DNA of 13,686 bases from Chalciporus piperatus (Eukaryota; Basidiomycota; Agaricomycetes; Boletales; Boletaceae): the NCBI GenBank assembly GCA_038093975.1, contig JBBPTG010000431.1, forward strand, positions 1 to 13,686, written 5' to 3'. A program made the translations under genes and the position numbers. The stretch's first letter is position 1. Every line of letters begins with the position of its first letter. Of this stretch, positions 1-7,852 are shown in pieces. The notes beneath the pieces are model-generated. The model was not told the origin of the DNA. It saw only the letters and a list, made by a program, of their open reading frames with translations, and ran no database searches.

Positions 1-248
1 TGTCACTACCATTCCACTACCTCCTCTCTTTGGTTTGGATTCCAGACAAACCCTACGGAGAACCAGACCCTACGGTGAACCCACAGAGGAACTCTATGAT
101 TCTTTGGCCCGGTCGGCCTTCTAGATACTCGATGGAAGTAGGAGTTTCATGTGATCTTGACAATCCCCCCGGTAAAAAAATTTCACGGTTTCTGTAGGTT
201 TCTTCACAGATAACCGAAACGACGAGTGGTTTGGGATTGTTCGAGCGA

Positions 249-472
249 TGAGCGACAACAGCTCAATGGAATTCGATTCCATACTTCGAGTGCTTGAGAC
301 AGCAACGAGGATTGATAGCGATGAGCGAAAGCAGCTCAATGGGTTTGAATCTCGGACAATGCTATTCAAGTAGCAATGAGCGGAAACAGCTCTGTCGATT
401 TGGTTTCCAGACTACTCGGATTTCATGCACGTGGCAGCGGTGTGCGCAAACGTAACGAGCGAAAACAGCTCA
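249..472. repeat. Four related stem-loops with a GAAAACA-like loop
   Basis: Four copies of a short hairpin lie at 249-265, 322-338, 377-393 and 456-472. Each has a GAGC...GCTC stem (TGAGC/GCTCA in the first two) and a 7-nt purine-rich loop: GACAACA, GAAAGCA, GGAAACA and GAAAACA. The spacing between copies is 55-79 bp, so they are interspersed degenerate repeats and not a strict tandem array. A fifth hairpin at 267-281 (TGGAA, loop TTCGA, TTCCA) abuts the first. Confidence 0.65.
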
Positions 473-608
473 ACGAATTTTGATTCTAGACAGCGGGTGG
501 CAAGAGTTTTGGATTCCAGACACGTTCAGGGATAACACCCTAGTAGAATAGACACTAGTGACAGCGTTCTTGACGCGATGTGTCGGTGACAACGATGATA
601 AAGTCGTA

Positions 609-1239
609 AAGCTGTCTTTCAAGCTTGCTGACGACGATAGGGACAAGGGAGATATGCGGTGACAGCATACGAGCGAGTTTCAAGCTTTCAGTGATGTCCG
701 TGTGGGACGATGTCTCGACTGGTAAACACAGTGTTCCGTTCCACTCGATGGAAGGGGTAAAAACGCGACGTGGAGTACGATGATGTTCGACATCATGAGG
801 TGTTCGACAGTTGTTAACTCAACGAAAGCAGTTGAAATGTCGTGGACGCGGTAAACAGAAAATCAAGTATCCAGTTCCAGTCGATGGAAGGACAGAGGAC
901 GCGGCACGCTCATAGGCGGCGGGATTGCTCGACAAGTAGATACCTACTGTCAGCGATGACAAGGCGCGAAGACAGCGCAGGTACCCACTTGCGATCGACA
1001 GTTGAGTGGTGTACTGGTGACGAGACGACTAGACGATAACGATAAAGTCGTAAAGCTATCTTTCAAGCTTGTAGATGTCGAGGGAGACGAAGTCGAGCGG
1101 CGGCGGCTCTTGCACGTGAGTTGCGATAACTCAGGGTATTGATCTTCTAAGTACTGCTAGAGTACTGCGCGTTGATTGTCCAAACCGGTATAGAAGACCA
1201 AGTGAGGTTCAACAGATCGTGAAGCTATCTTTCAGGCTT
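609..1239. repeat. Three copies of a hairpin-forming 18-bp motif
   Basis: The motif AAGCTRTCTTTCARGCTT occurs at 609-626, 1053-1070 and 1222-1239. The first two copies share a longer upstream flank (GATAAAGTCGT). Each can fold as AAGCT paired with AGCTT around an 8-nt loop. In the third copy the right arm is GGCTT, which would keep the stem through a G-T (G-U) pair. The copies are 444 and 169 bp apart, so they are dispersed duplicates. Confidence 0.6.
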
Positions 1240-1383
1240 CGCGGGTGACGGCGGCGGAAGGCGCAACAGAGGTAGACACTCTAGTTGCCGAGGAATAGTT
1301 GCAGAGCAACGGTGACGATGTACACGGTAGAGGTAGACACTCTAGCAGAGTCGCGAGACAGCGACGACGATGTACGCGGATAG

Positions 1384-1838
1384 TGTTATGACAGAGTCAA
1401 AACACGGCGGGGACTTAAGGCAACACTAGGCCTTGCGAAAGAGTATGCTGAGTACTAAAACTTAATTGCGGTGAAGCAACAAATGGATTAGACTGGGGTC
1501 TGTGATAAGTACAGGGCTACTTATATACTATTGAGAAGTGCGCACAGACCAACAGCCGAATAAGGAAATCATAAAGGAAAAGATAAATAAGGTAACTGGG
1601 ACGATAGATAAGAAAAGGTACCAGGTACGAGTTAGGTTCTAGGCCATGACATCATTGCTGACTCATCTAAGTCTAGACCTTTGTCACGTGACCTGATTAT
1701 GTAATAGTTTACGTAATGCTACAGGGACTACCGGAGCAGATTAAGATGAATCCGGCTTGACCCCTAAGTTGTAGACAAAGTCCAGAGTTCGAATACCGTC
1801 GTAGGCAAAAGTTTGAAAAGTTTTTAAATACTATAACA
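1384..1838 (-). repeat. 3' LTR of the retrotransposon
   Basis: This 455-bp copy is colinear with 7520-7974 without gaps and differs at about 19 sites by my count. It keeps the TGTTAT/ATAACA ends, the TATA-like stretch (1520-1527), the self-priming segment (1484-1494), and the palindromes GTCACGTGAC (1683-1692) and TTACGTAA (1709-1716). About eight of the differences fall in the first 80 bp, which is the U5 side. Confidence 0.95.
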
Positions 1839-1851
1839 CTATCCCCTCTCT
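1839..1851 (-). other. Polypurine tract (plus-strand DNA primer)
   Basis: On the minus strand AGAGAGGGGATAG directly precedes the 3' LTR. It is all purine except one T. This is the expected place and composition for the RNase H-resistant primer of second-strand synthesis. The pol stop codon (TAG, 1852-1850) overlaps its upstream end. Confidence 0.75.
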
Positions 1852-4800
1852 AGGAATCGCATTCCAGGCGATTCGGCAATTTCCGCACAGGAACCTCTGT
1901 CAGATTTTCGTATTTCTGAAACAAGGCAGAGAAATTTCCCATGGTCATGTTAAGGTGTCGTGGGGCGGACGGGTACTTTTTGTGAAAAGCTTTGACAGCT
2001 TCGGGTGCATTTGACAAATGCGCTGCCTTTTCCCATGTACGGTCCGATATGTCCCAGCCTTTCCAATGAACCAGGTACTCTAACTGTCCTTGTTTAACCT
2101 GAGACTTCACTACGTAATCCACCTCATACTCTTCTTCTCCTTCTTGGTTGACTATTACCGGATCCGGAAGACGGACCGGTTGCCCTTCCAATGGTTCTTT
2201 AGCCGGTTTGACCCGTTTGACATTAACCGTGGGATGGATATGCATGGAATTGGGCAAGTCTAGTGTGACTGCATTGGGAAGAACCTTCGTGATCTGATAA
2301 GGTCCAATCCAGTTTTGCGTCATCTTTTTGGAGGGATAAGGTAATTTGAGGTTGTCCGTGGATAACATAACAAAATCTCCGATTTGATAATCTGGAGCTT
2401 CGGACCGATGCTTGTCCGCTTGCTCTTTCATCCGGTTCTGAGTTTCTTCTAACGCCTGCTCTACTTCTTTGTGTGCTTTTCCACATTTCTCTAAGAATGT
2501 ACCAGCTGGAGATGAATCGCCTTTGAATCCCATGCGTGGGAAGTAGTTTTTTGTTATAGCGAAGGGGATGGTTCCAGTGGCAGTGGAGAGGGAGGAATTA
2601 TGATGGAACTGCGCTATCTTCAACCAATCAGCCCATTCCGTTTGACGTTTAGCCACGTAAGCGCGGAGATACTGCTGGAGTTCTCGATTCATACGCTCCG
2701 TTTGGCCATCGGTTTGGGGGTGATAAGCGGTTGACAGCTTCTGTTCTATTCCTAGAAGGGTGCAAAGCTGCGAAGTAAACTCCGATGCAAATTGCGGTCC
2801 TCGATCTGAAACAATTGAAGAGGGAAGTCCATGTCTACACCAAACATTGTCTCTAAATAGAATAGCTAGTTCTTTTGAAGAAATTGTCTTTTTACAAGCA
2901 ATAAACTCAACTTCTTTAGAGAAGCGATCTACAATAACACAAATGGAGTCAAAGCCACGTGATTTGGGAAAACCCGTGGTAAAATCTATAGATATATCCT
3001 TCCAAGGTTCTTTTGGAACCGGAAGGGGAATTAATTTGCCAGCTTGTGCCGTTGACTTTCCCTTCGTGAGGGCGCACGTCTGACAATGTTCTACGTATGT
3101 TTTAACGTCCTTTGTGACACCAGGCCACGAGAAATAACGAGTAACCAAATGTAAGGTACGTCCTTGACCACCATGGCCACCAATAGGGGAATCATGAAGG
3201 ATTGTAAGTAATTTAGTACGTAAGGAAATAGGAACGAAAACTTTGTTTTTGTCATTTTTAAATACTATAGACCCCTCGTCAAAAGCGAAGCCATCTACCG
3301 TATCATTTTTTATTTTTTCTGATTCGTTTTGTATTTCGTCATAAATAGGTGAAGAAAGAGTAACTGTATTAATAAAAACAGAAGCAGGAAGTACAGTAAT
3401 ATTTTTGTTATGGTCGGGATCTGCTTCTCCGTGATCTTCTCGACGAGATAAAGCATCAGCCCTTCCATTTGTAGCACCCGGTTTATAAATAATCGAGTAA
3501 TTATACTCTGAGAGCAACGCATTCCAGCGTGCTTGACGTGGGCTCAGAGTTTGGGGAGATTTCCAATATTCGAGATTCTTGTGATCAGTCCAAATCTCGA
3601 AATGTTCTCGACCCATTAGATAATGTCTCCATTCCTGCAAAGCCCGAATGACAGCTAGAAGCTCCTTGTCATAAACCGGGTAGTTCTTCTCGGCAGAACT
3701 AAAGGAATGGGAAATGAAGGCACAAGGCCTCCAGAGGCCATCATCGCATTTAACCGAGAGCACAGCTCCCGTTGCAATATCACTAGCGTCCGTTTCTACT
3801 CTGACTTCTTTAGAGCGGTCAGGATAGGCTAAAAGCGGAGCGGTAGTGAATTGCTGCTTCAGCTTGTCAAAAGCTTGCTGTTGCTCCGATCCCCACTGAT
3901 ATGGTGTGTCCTTTTTGGTAAGGTCATTCAAGGGACGAGCAATATCAGCGAAACCCTGAATGAAGCGTCGATAGAAGTTTGCTAATCCCAAAAAGGACTG
4001 AACACCCTTCAACCGAGTTGGTGCTGGCCAGTCCAGAATAGCCTGCACCTTCGAATTGTCCATCTCTACGCCTTTCTGGGAGATAACCATTCCCAGGAAA
4101 TCTACGGAATCCACAGCGAAGCTACATTTTTCTGGTTTTACGTAAAGATCGTTCTCTCTGAGACGTTGCAATACGGTTTTAACTATTTCTAAGTGCTCTG
4201 CTCTAGTTTTTCCGAACGTAAAGATCATGAGATCGTCGATATAAATAATAAGAACCCCATGAAGATCACTAAATAGATCATTCATCATTTGTTGGAATGT
4301 GGGGGGAGAGTTCGTAAGTCCGAAGTACATAACGACCGGTTCGTAAGCACCGAATGGAGTAACGAAAGCCGCTTTCCATTCGTCGCCTTCTTTTATTCTA
4401 ACATTATTATAACCCCAACGTAGGTCCATTTTAGTGAACATGTCAGCTCCTTTGAGCTGATCGATAAGTCCGGAAATGAGGGGAAGAGGGTAAGCATTCT
4501 TGACAGTTCCCTCATTTACATAACGATAATCCATGACTAATCTCTTTTTACCGTCCTTTTTTGGAATAAAGAAAACAGGAGATGTCTGAGGGGATTTCGA
4601 CGGACGAAGATATCCTTTCGATAACTCCTTATCAATGAACTTTTTGACGTCATCAAGTTCCTGTTCGGACATCGGAATCACCCGACCCTTTTTAGGAACG
4701 AAATCAGGCTTGAGATCTATTGCGTGATCCCACGCCTTTCGGGTAGGCATACGCTCACTCTCTTGCTCTGAAAAGACATCTAAGTATTCGTGGAGCTCTA

Positions 4801-4903
4801 CTGGGACTTTCTCGGTGAGCCCCGCCTCAAACACTCTGCGAATAGAAAAAGAACGATTCAAATGATAGTTGACTACTTTGCACTGATCTGTACAGCGTGT
4901 GAA
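1850..4903 (-). CDS. pol: Retrotransposon pol: reverse transcriptase, RNase H, integrase, chromodomain
   Basis: This frame encodes the enzymes that copy the element's RNA into DNA and insert it. Residues are counted from 4861. The RT core spans about 90-290, with YIDD at 207-210. RNase H spans about 350-475, with TDAS at 357-360 and TDHKN at 425-429. The integrase zinc finger uses H556, H563, C593 and C596. The DDE triad is D626, D686 and E722, giving the expected 35-residue gap between the second D and E. A GPY/F-type module lies near 853. A C-terminal chromodomain (about 911-962), likely to read histone marks and guide integration, is followed by about 40 residues. No catalytic residue is missing. 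The frame is the same as the protease frame and is separated only by TGA at 4904-4906, so pol has no clear start of its own; the first ATG is at 4750. It was probably made as part of a larger polyprotein. Confidence 0.93.
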   Translation of the reverse strand, partial: FTRCTDQCKVVNYHLNRSFSIRRVFEAGLTEKVPVELHEYLDVFSEQESERMPTRKAWDHAIDLKPDFVPKKGRVIPMSEQELDDVKKFIDKELSKGYLRPSKSPQTSPVFFIPKKDGKKRLVMDYRYVNEGTVKNAYPLPLISGLIDQLKGADMFTKMDLRWGYNNVRIKEGDEWKAAFVTPFGAYEPVVMYFGLTNSPPTFQQMMNDLFSDLHGVLIIYIDDLMIFTFGKTRAEHLEIVKTVLQRLRENDLYVKPEKCSFAVDSVDFLGMVISQKGVEMDNSKVQAILDWPAPTRLKGVQSFLGLANFYRRFIQGFADIARPLNDLTKKDTPYQWGSEQQQAFDKLKQQFTTAPLLAYPDRSKEVRVETDASDIATGAVLSVKCDDGLWRPCAFISHSFSSAEKNYPVYDKELLAVIRALQEWRHYLMGREHFEIWTDHKNLEYWKSPQTLSPRQARWNALLSEYNYSIIYKPGATNGRADALSRREDHGEADPDHNKNITVLPASVFINTVTLSSPIYDEIQNESEKIKNDTVDGFAFDEGSIVFKNDKNKVFVPISLRTKLLTILHDSPIGGHGGQGRTLHLVTRYFSWPGVTKDVKTYVEHCQTCALTKGKSTAQAGKLIPLPVPKEPWKDISIDFTTGFPKSRGFDSICVIVDRFSKEVEFIACKKTISSKELAILFRDNVWCRHGLPSSIVSDRGPQFASEFTSQLCTLLGIEQKLSTAYHPQTDGQTERMNRELQQYLRAYVAKRQTEWADWLKIAQFHHNSSLSTATGTIPFAITKNYFPRMGFKGDSSPAGTFLEKCGKAHKEVEQALEETQNRMKEQADKHRSEAPDYQIGDFVMLSTDNLKLPYPSKKMTQNWIGPYQITKVLPNAVTLDLPNSMHIHPTVNVKRVKPAKEPLEGQPVRLPDPVIVNQEGEEEYEVDYVVKSQVKQGQLEYLVHWKGWDISDRTWEKAAHLSNAPEAVKAFHKKYPSAPRHLNMTMGNFSALFQKYENLTEVPVRKLPNRLECDS

Positions 4904-5485
4904 TCATACTCGTTTGGCCACCCAATCAATTTCAGGGTTATGCCTCTCAAGCCAATCGTAGCCGATGATCATGTGATGAGTGCCAAGTACAGAAACGAAA
5001 GCGTCCATATGCTCAAAATGTCCATTGTGTCCCAAAACAAGCGAAACCTTGTGAGTGACACCGCCTATCGCTCCCTCTGAGCCGTCGGCGTTGTACACTG
5101 GAATAGGAAAAGGAAGTTCTTCCAGTGTCAAACCATGTCGCTCACAGAACGATTTATCTATAAAAGTTTCGGTTGCGCCGGAATCCAACAGAGCGGCAAA
5201 CTCCATTTTCTTCCATTGCTCCCCTTTATCGTACATAATAGTAATAGCGAGATCCAGCTCGTTTTTCCGATTCTGATTCCTTACATGTATTTTTGATGGG
5301 ATTTCTTTTTTCGAATAATTTACCTTAAGGGAATTAAGCACGAATTGTTTTACTTCTGTCGCCACGCCACTAAGGGACGCCCTTTCAGAAGAAGAAAAGT
5401 TATATTTAAACGGAACACAAGGAGTAGTACTAATACAACCATTTGGTACACTATGTCCGAGCCGCCGAGAACCCATTTCTCTCAT
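4904..5485 (-). pseudogene. Retrotransposon protease domain, cut off from pol by a TGA
   Basis: This 193-residue frame holds the aspartic protease that would process the polyprotein. The signature LLDSGATETFID lies at about residues 99-110, with D101 as catalytic aspartate, and a GYDWL-like C-terminal motif near 173 is typical of gypsy proteases. The ATG at 5485 overlaps the gag stop as ATGA. The frame is also open upstream of that ATG to 5533, which gives a 52-nt overlap with gag in the -1 frame. It ends at TGA 4904-4906, and the pol frame resumes in the same register immediately after. A nonsense mutation in an ancestral protease-RT fusion is the simplest reading. Regulated readthrough is possible but the sequence gives no sign of it. 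Confidence 0.8.
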
Positions 5486-6814
5486 TGGCTGTTTCCTTTT
5501 AAAGCCTCGGCTGCCTGTGCCTTGGCTTCTGATTCAATGCGGTCGCGCCAGTACGCTTCCGCTTCTTGGTTGGTATATGCCGCTTGATGCGACATGTAAC
5601 TTGTGCTGGTGGACGGGCCAGCGGGGTAGGGGGAAGGGGTAGGAGGGTAGGGTGCAGGGATGGTACCTGCGAAGGGCATCTGCCGGTTGTCAAACGGCAG
5701 GGAAGACTCAACGTATTGTTGCGAGTATGGATCCCACATAACAACTTGTCTCTGACGCGGCCTGTGGGGCTTTGGGCACGCGTTTGCAAAATGACCTGGC
5801 TGGTCGCAATTGAAACAGTTTCCCCGAACGGGGGATCTTGGCATTTGCTGTGCCGACAGATCCATCGGGGCTCCACGACCAGGCTGTGTGCCTGTAGGAG
5901 TGAAACGGGGGCCGCATACGGAGCGGGGGGACGTGGGAGCGGGCGTGATGCAATTGGGTAACGAGGTGGGAGATACGGATATGATGATGACGGCCTTGGC
6001 GCAGTCGCGGGTGCCTGACGAACTGGTGCACCGCGTTCAACAACAATACGCTCGAACGTGCGACCTAACTTTCGGTAGGTGTCGATTGTATTGGTTAAAT
6101 TTTGCTCATCAACATTGGTGTTGATTTGCGCCTGATAATAGATTTTGTAATCTATTGCCTTTTTCAGAAGCTCTTTGGCATGAGCGTCTTCTATCTCCGA
6201 TTCCGCTTTCAACAATTCAAACTCCTGAAGGAAGATGTCCACAGGTTTCCCAGCCTGCTTCAATGCTTCCAATTTCCGGAGACTCTCATGAGCGAGAACG
6301 TCAATCTGGAAATGTGATTTGAGGAGATGTGAAAATATTGTCCACGTGGGCCATGCTAGTAGTCCCAAGGGTTCTCGAACAGGTTCCTCTGCTTCGCCTT
6401 CTACTGGTGGCGGTGGTAGCAATTCGTATCGAGACCATTTTTCTATTGTCATCTGGGCGAACCCAGCCGCTTTTCCTTCTAACCGTGAGAGTACGGCGAG
6501 GCATCGAACCTTGTTGTTTTTCCACGTATGGACGGACTGCCAGGCGTTAACCTGCGCCCACCACAACGGAATTTGGTGCGGTCACCATCCCATTTTCCCG
6601 GGTCGGCAACTTTTTTGGACACGGAGTCCGAATTGTCTGATATGAGCGCCTTCAGAGCGGCGGTGAGAGCAGCGATGGGATCAGCGGGATCTGCCATCGG
6701 AGATTCGGGACGGGGAGTAGGGGGATGTGAACTTTCGGATGAGGAAGGGAAGTGACGTGGGGGAGATCTGTAACCCTGAGCTTGTGGTTCTTGATCTAAG
6801 AACTCTGCTGACAT
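5482..6814 (-). pseudogene. gag: Retrotransposon gag (capsid/nucleocapsid), split by two frameshifts
   Basis: Gag would form the virus-like particle and bind the element's RNA. The ATG at 6814 starts a proline/serine-rich N-terminus. Near 6565-6572 the conserved W-rich capsid start continues one frame over. That second frame carries the helical capsid region (retrotransposon gag type) to about 5912. At a five-base G run (5907-5911, plus strand) the homology moves to the third frame, which holds a proline/glycine linker, the zinc knuckle CX2CX4HX4C (5776-5817) and a glutamine/proline-rich tail, ending TGA at 5482. Both shifts have the same sense, as expected from two single-base deletions. One is at a homopolymer, so an assembly error is possible there. 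Corrected length would be about 445 residues. Confidence 0.85.
5497..5503 (-). promoter_or_regulatory. Candidate -1 ribosomal frameshift heptamer at the gag/protease junction
   Basis: On the minus strand the heptamer is T TTA AAA, read by the gag frame as GCT TTA AAA. It fits the X XXY YYZ rule for -1 slippage and lies 12 nt before the gag TGA. Slipping back one base enters the open protease frame. A weak 5-bp stem (5467-5471 with 5477-5481) lies 15 nt downstream; I see no strong pseudoknot. The rival explanation is that one A was lost from a longer run in an originally fused gag-pol. Confidence 0.5.
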
Positions 6815-7506
6815 ATATCCTTACTGAACCCTATCTTCCAAAGGTTCTCTGGGGATGACAGACACGAGGACGAAGAAAATATTTTTTCGAGCGGAGGTAA
6901 TACCTGCGACGCTTATCGGAATCTTTGCAGATCTTCTGAGGAAGTTTCCCAAGATCTGTTTGGATTTTGCACATATACTACTCTCGAACTTCTATCTTCG
7001 AGCAGCAGCAAAAACTATCGTAATACAAGATATTATTTTTATTGTTTTTCTATTTTGTACCTCGGCGGTGCTGCCGGCTTACGTTGCTACGTATGACTCA
7101 GCCAAGGGGGCGGCGACGCGCTTTTCCCTTGTCGTCCTTCGCAATTGGGCACGATCCCAATCCGGTCTTCGAACAAATACTATAGTACGGAGGATAACAG
7201 AAACGGGGCACTAAAGGCTGGCCCAAAGAATAGAATAGCCAGATGGCGAATGCGTGACGTCAACGGGTGATCACGCGAACCCGGATCGTGTCTACAGTCA
7301 GAGGGTTGGCGCGTGAGCGGGCCCCAAGACGTCTCGAACGATCAAAAAGCCCCTAGTGCACTATGGGGAACAGCAACTTTATCCAATTTATGACGGCGGA
7401 CGGCCGTATATGCAGCAGTGGACGGAGTTGCGGTCTCCTGTGTGTCACGTACACAAACGGTCTTCTTGACCAACTCTTTAGCCCTAGAGTCCAGGCGGTG
7501 TTTTCA
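6815..7506 (-). other. Retrotransposon 5' leader, untranslated
   Basis: About 690 nt separate the primer-binding site from the gag ATG. I find no domain-bearing frame on either strand. One open frame on the plus strand (6855-7214) shows no recognisable motif and lies antisense to the leader. The leader is the usual place for packaging and dimerisation signals; one candidate is listed separately. Confidence 0.7.
7350..7368 (-). other. Candidate RNA dimerisation hairpin with a GTGCAC palindrome
   Basis: A perfect 10-bp palindrome, TAGTGCACTA (7354-7363), is flanked by CCCC (7350-7353) and GGGG (7365-7368). In the element RNA this folds as a 4-bp C/G stem closing an 11-nt loop that exposes GUGCAC. 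It lies about 140 nt downstream of the primer-binding site and upstream of gag, the same relative position as retroviral dimer-initiation hairpins. The assignment is by analogy. Confidence 0.4.
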
Positions 7507-7517
7507 AGTCTAATCCA
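7507..7517 (-). other. Primer-binding site, self-priming type
   Basis: Two bases inside the 5' LTR the minus strand reads TGGATTAGACT. It begins with TGG like a tRNA-type site. However, all 11 bases are complementary to AGTCTAATCCA inside the LTR (7620-7630), where transcription is predicted to start. This matches the Tf1 mechanism, in which the 5' end of the element's own RNA folds back and serves as primer. Confidence 0.75.
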
Positions 7518-7619
7518 AGTGTTATGACTGGGTCACAACACAGCGGGGACTTAAGGCAACACTAAGCCTTGCGAAGGAATATGCTGAGTACTAAAGCTTA
7601 ATTGCGGTGAAGCAACAAA

Positions 7620-7663
7620 TGGATTAGACTGGGGTCTGTGATAAGTACAGGGCTACTTATATA
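7620..7663 (-). promoter_or_regulatory. LTR core promoter: TATA box, initiator, RNA 5' end
   Basis: On the minus strand TATATAAG (7663-7656) is followed 33 nt after its first T by A7630 in the context CCAGTCT, a full match to the initiator pattern YYANWYY. The next 11 nt (7630-7620) are exactly the segment complementary to the primer-binding site. The start inferred from the self-priming model and the start inferred from TATA spacing therefore agree. Confidence 0.7.
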
Positions 7664-7794
7664 CTATTGAGAAGTGTGCACAGACCAACAGCCGAATAAG
7701 GAAATCATAAAGGAAAAGATAGATAAGGTAAATGGGACGATAGATAAGAAAAGGTACCAGGTACGGATTAGAGTCTAGGCCATGACATCATTGC

Positions 7795-7852
7795 TGACTC
7801 ATCTAAGTCTGGACCTTTGTCACGTGACCTGATTATGTAATAGCTTACGTAA
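7795..7852 (-). promoter_or_regulatory. U3 cluster of palindromic bZIP/bHLH-type sites
   Basis: Three classical fungal factor sites lie 130-190 bp upstream of the TATA box: TGACTCA (7795-7801, Gcn4/AP-1 type), GTCACGTGAC (7819-7828, CACGTG E-box type) and TTACGTAA (7845-7852, Yap/Pap1-like bZIP type). All three are unchanged in the other LTR (1659-1665, 1683-1692, 1709-1716). They suggest nutrient- or stress-responsive transcription; which factors bind is not known. Confidence 0.5.

Larger units (their letters stand above)
1..1383. repeat. Non-coding region rich in short hairpins and degenerate repeats
   Basis: No convincing gene is visible on either strand. Degenerate motifs recur instead. 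The string GATTCCAGAC or a close variant occurs near 38, 402, 482 and 511. ACCCTACGG occurs twice near 51 and 68. CGATGGAAG occurs near 131, 747 and 883. GAYGATGTACRCGG occurs twice near 1313 and 1367. Many of the repeats are small inverted repeats with 4-6 bp stems and 3-8 nt loops. The stretch ends directly at the retrotransposon LTR. It could be subtelomeric or intergenic repeat DNA, or the decayed untranslated part of another mobile element; the sequence does not decide. Confidence 0.6.

Noticed and set aside
842..1039. Plus-strand frame of 65 codons in the hairpin-rich region.
   Set aside because: No domain, arginine/threonine-rich composition typical of chance frames, and it contains several of the hairpin repeats.
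1..1383. CRISPR-like or strict tandem repeat array.
   Set aside because: Repeat copies are degenerate, unevenly spaced and have no constant repeat/spacer length; the setting is eukaryotic.
5566..5961. Plus-strand frame of 131 codons, glycine- and arginine-rich.
   Set aside because: It is the complement of the proline-rich gag linker and zinc-knuckle region; composition alone explains it.
6855..7214. Plus-strand open frame of 119 codons in the retrotransposon leader.
   Set aside because: It is antisense to the element, has no recognisable motif and lies wholly in untranslated leader sequence.
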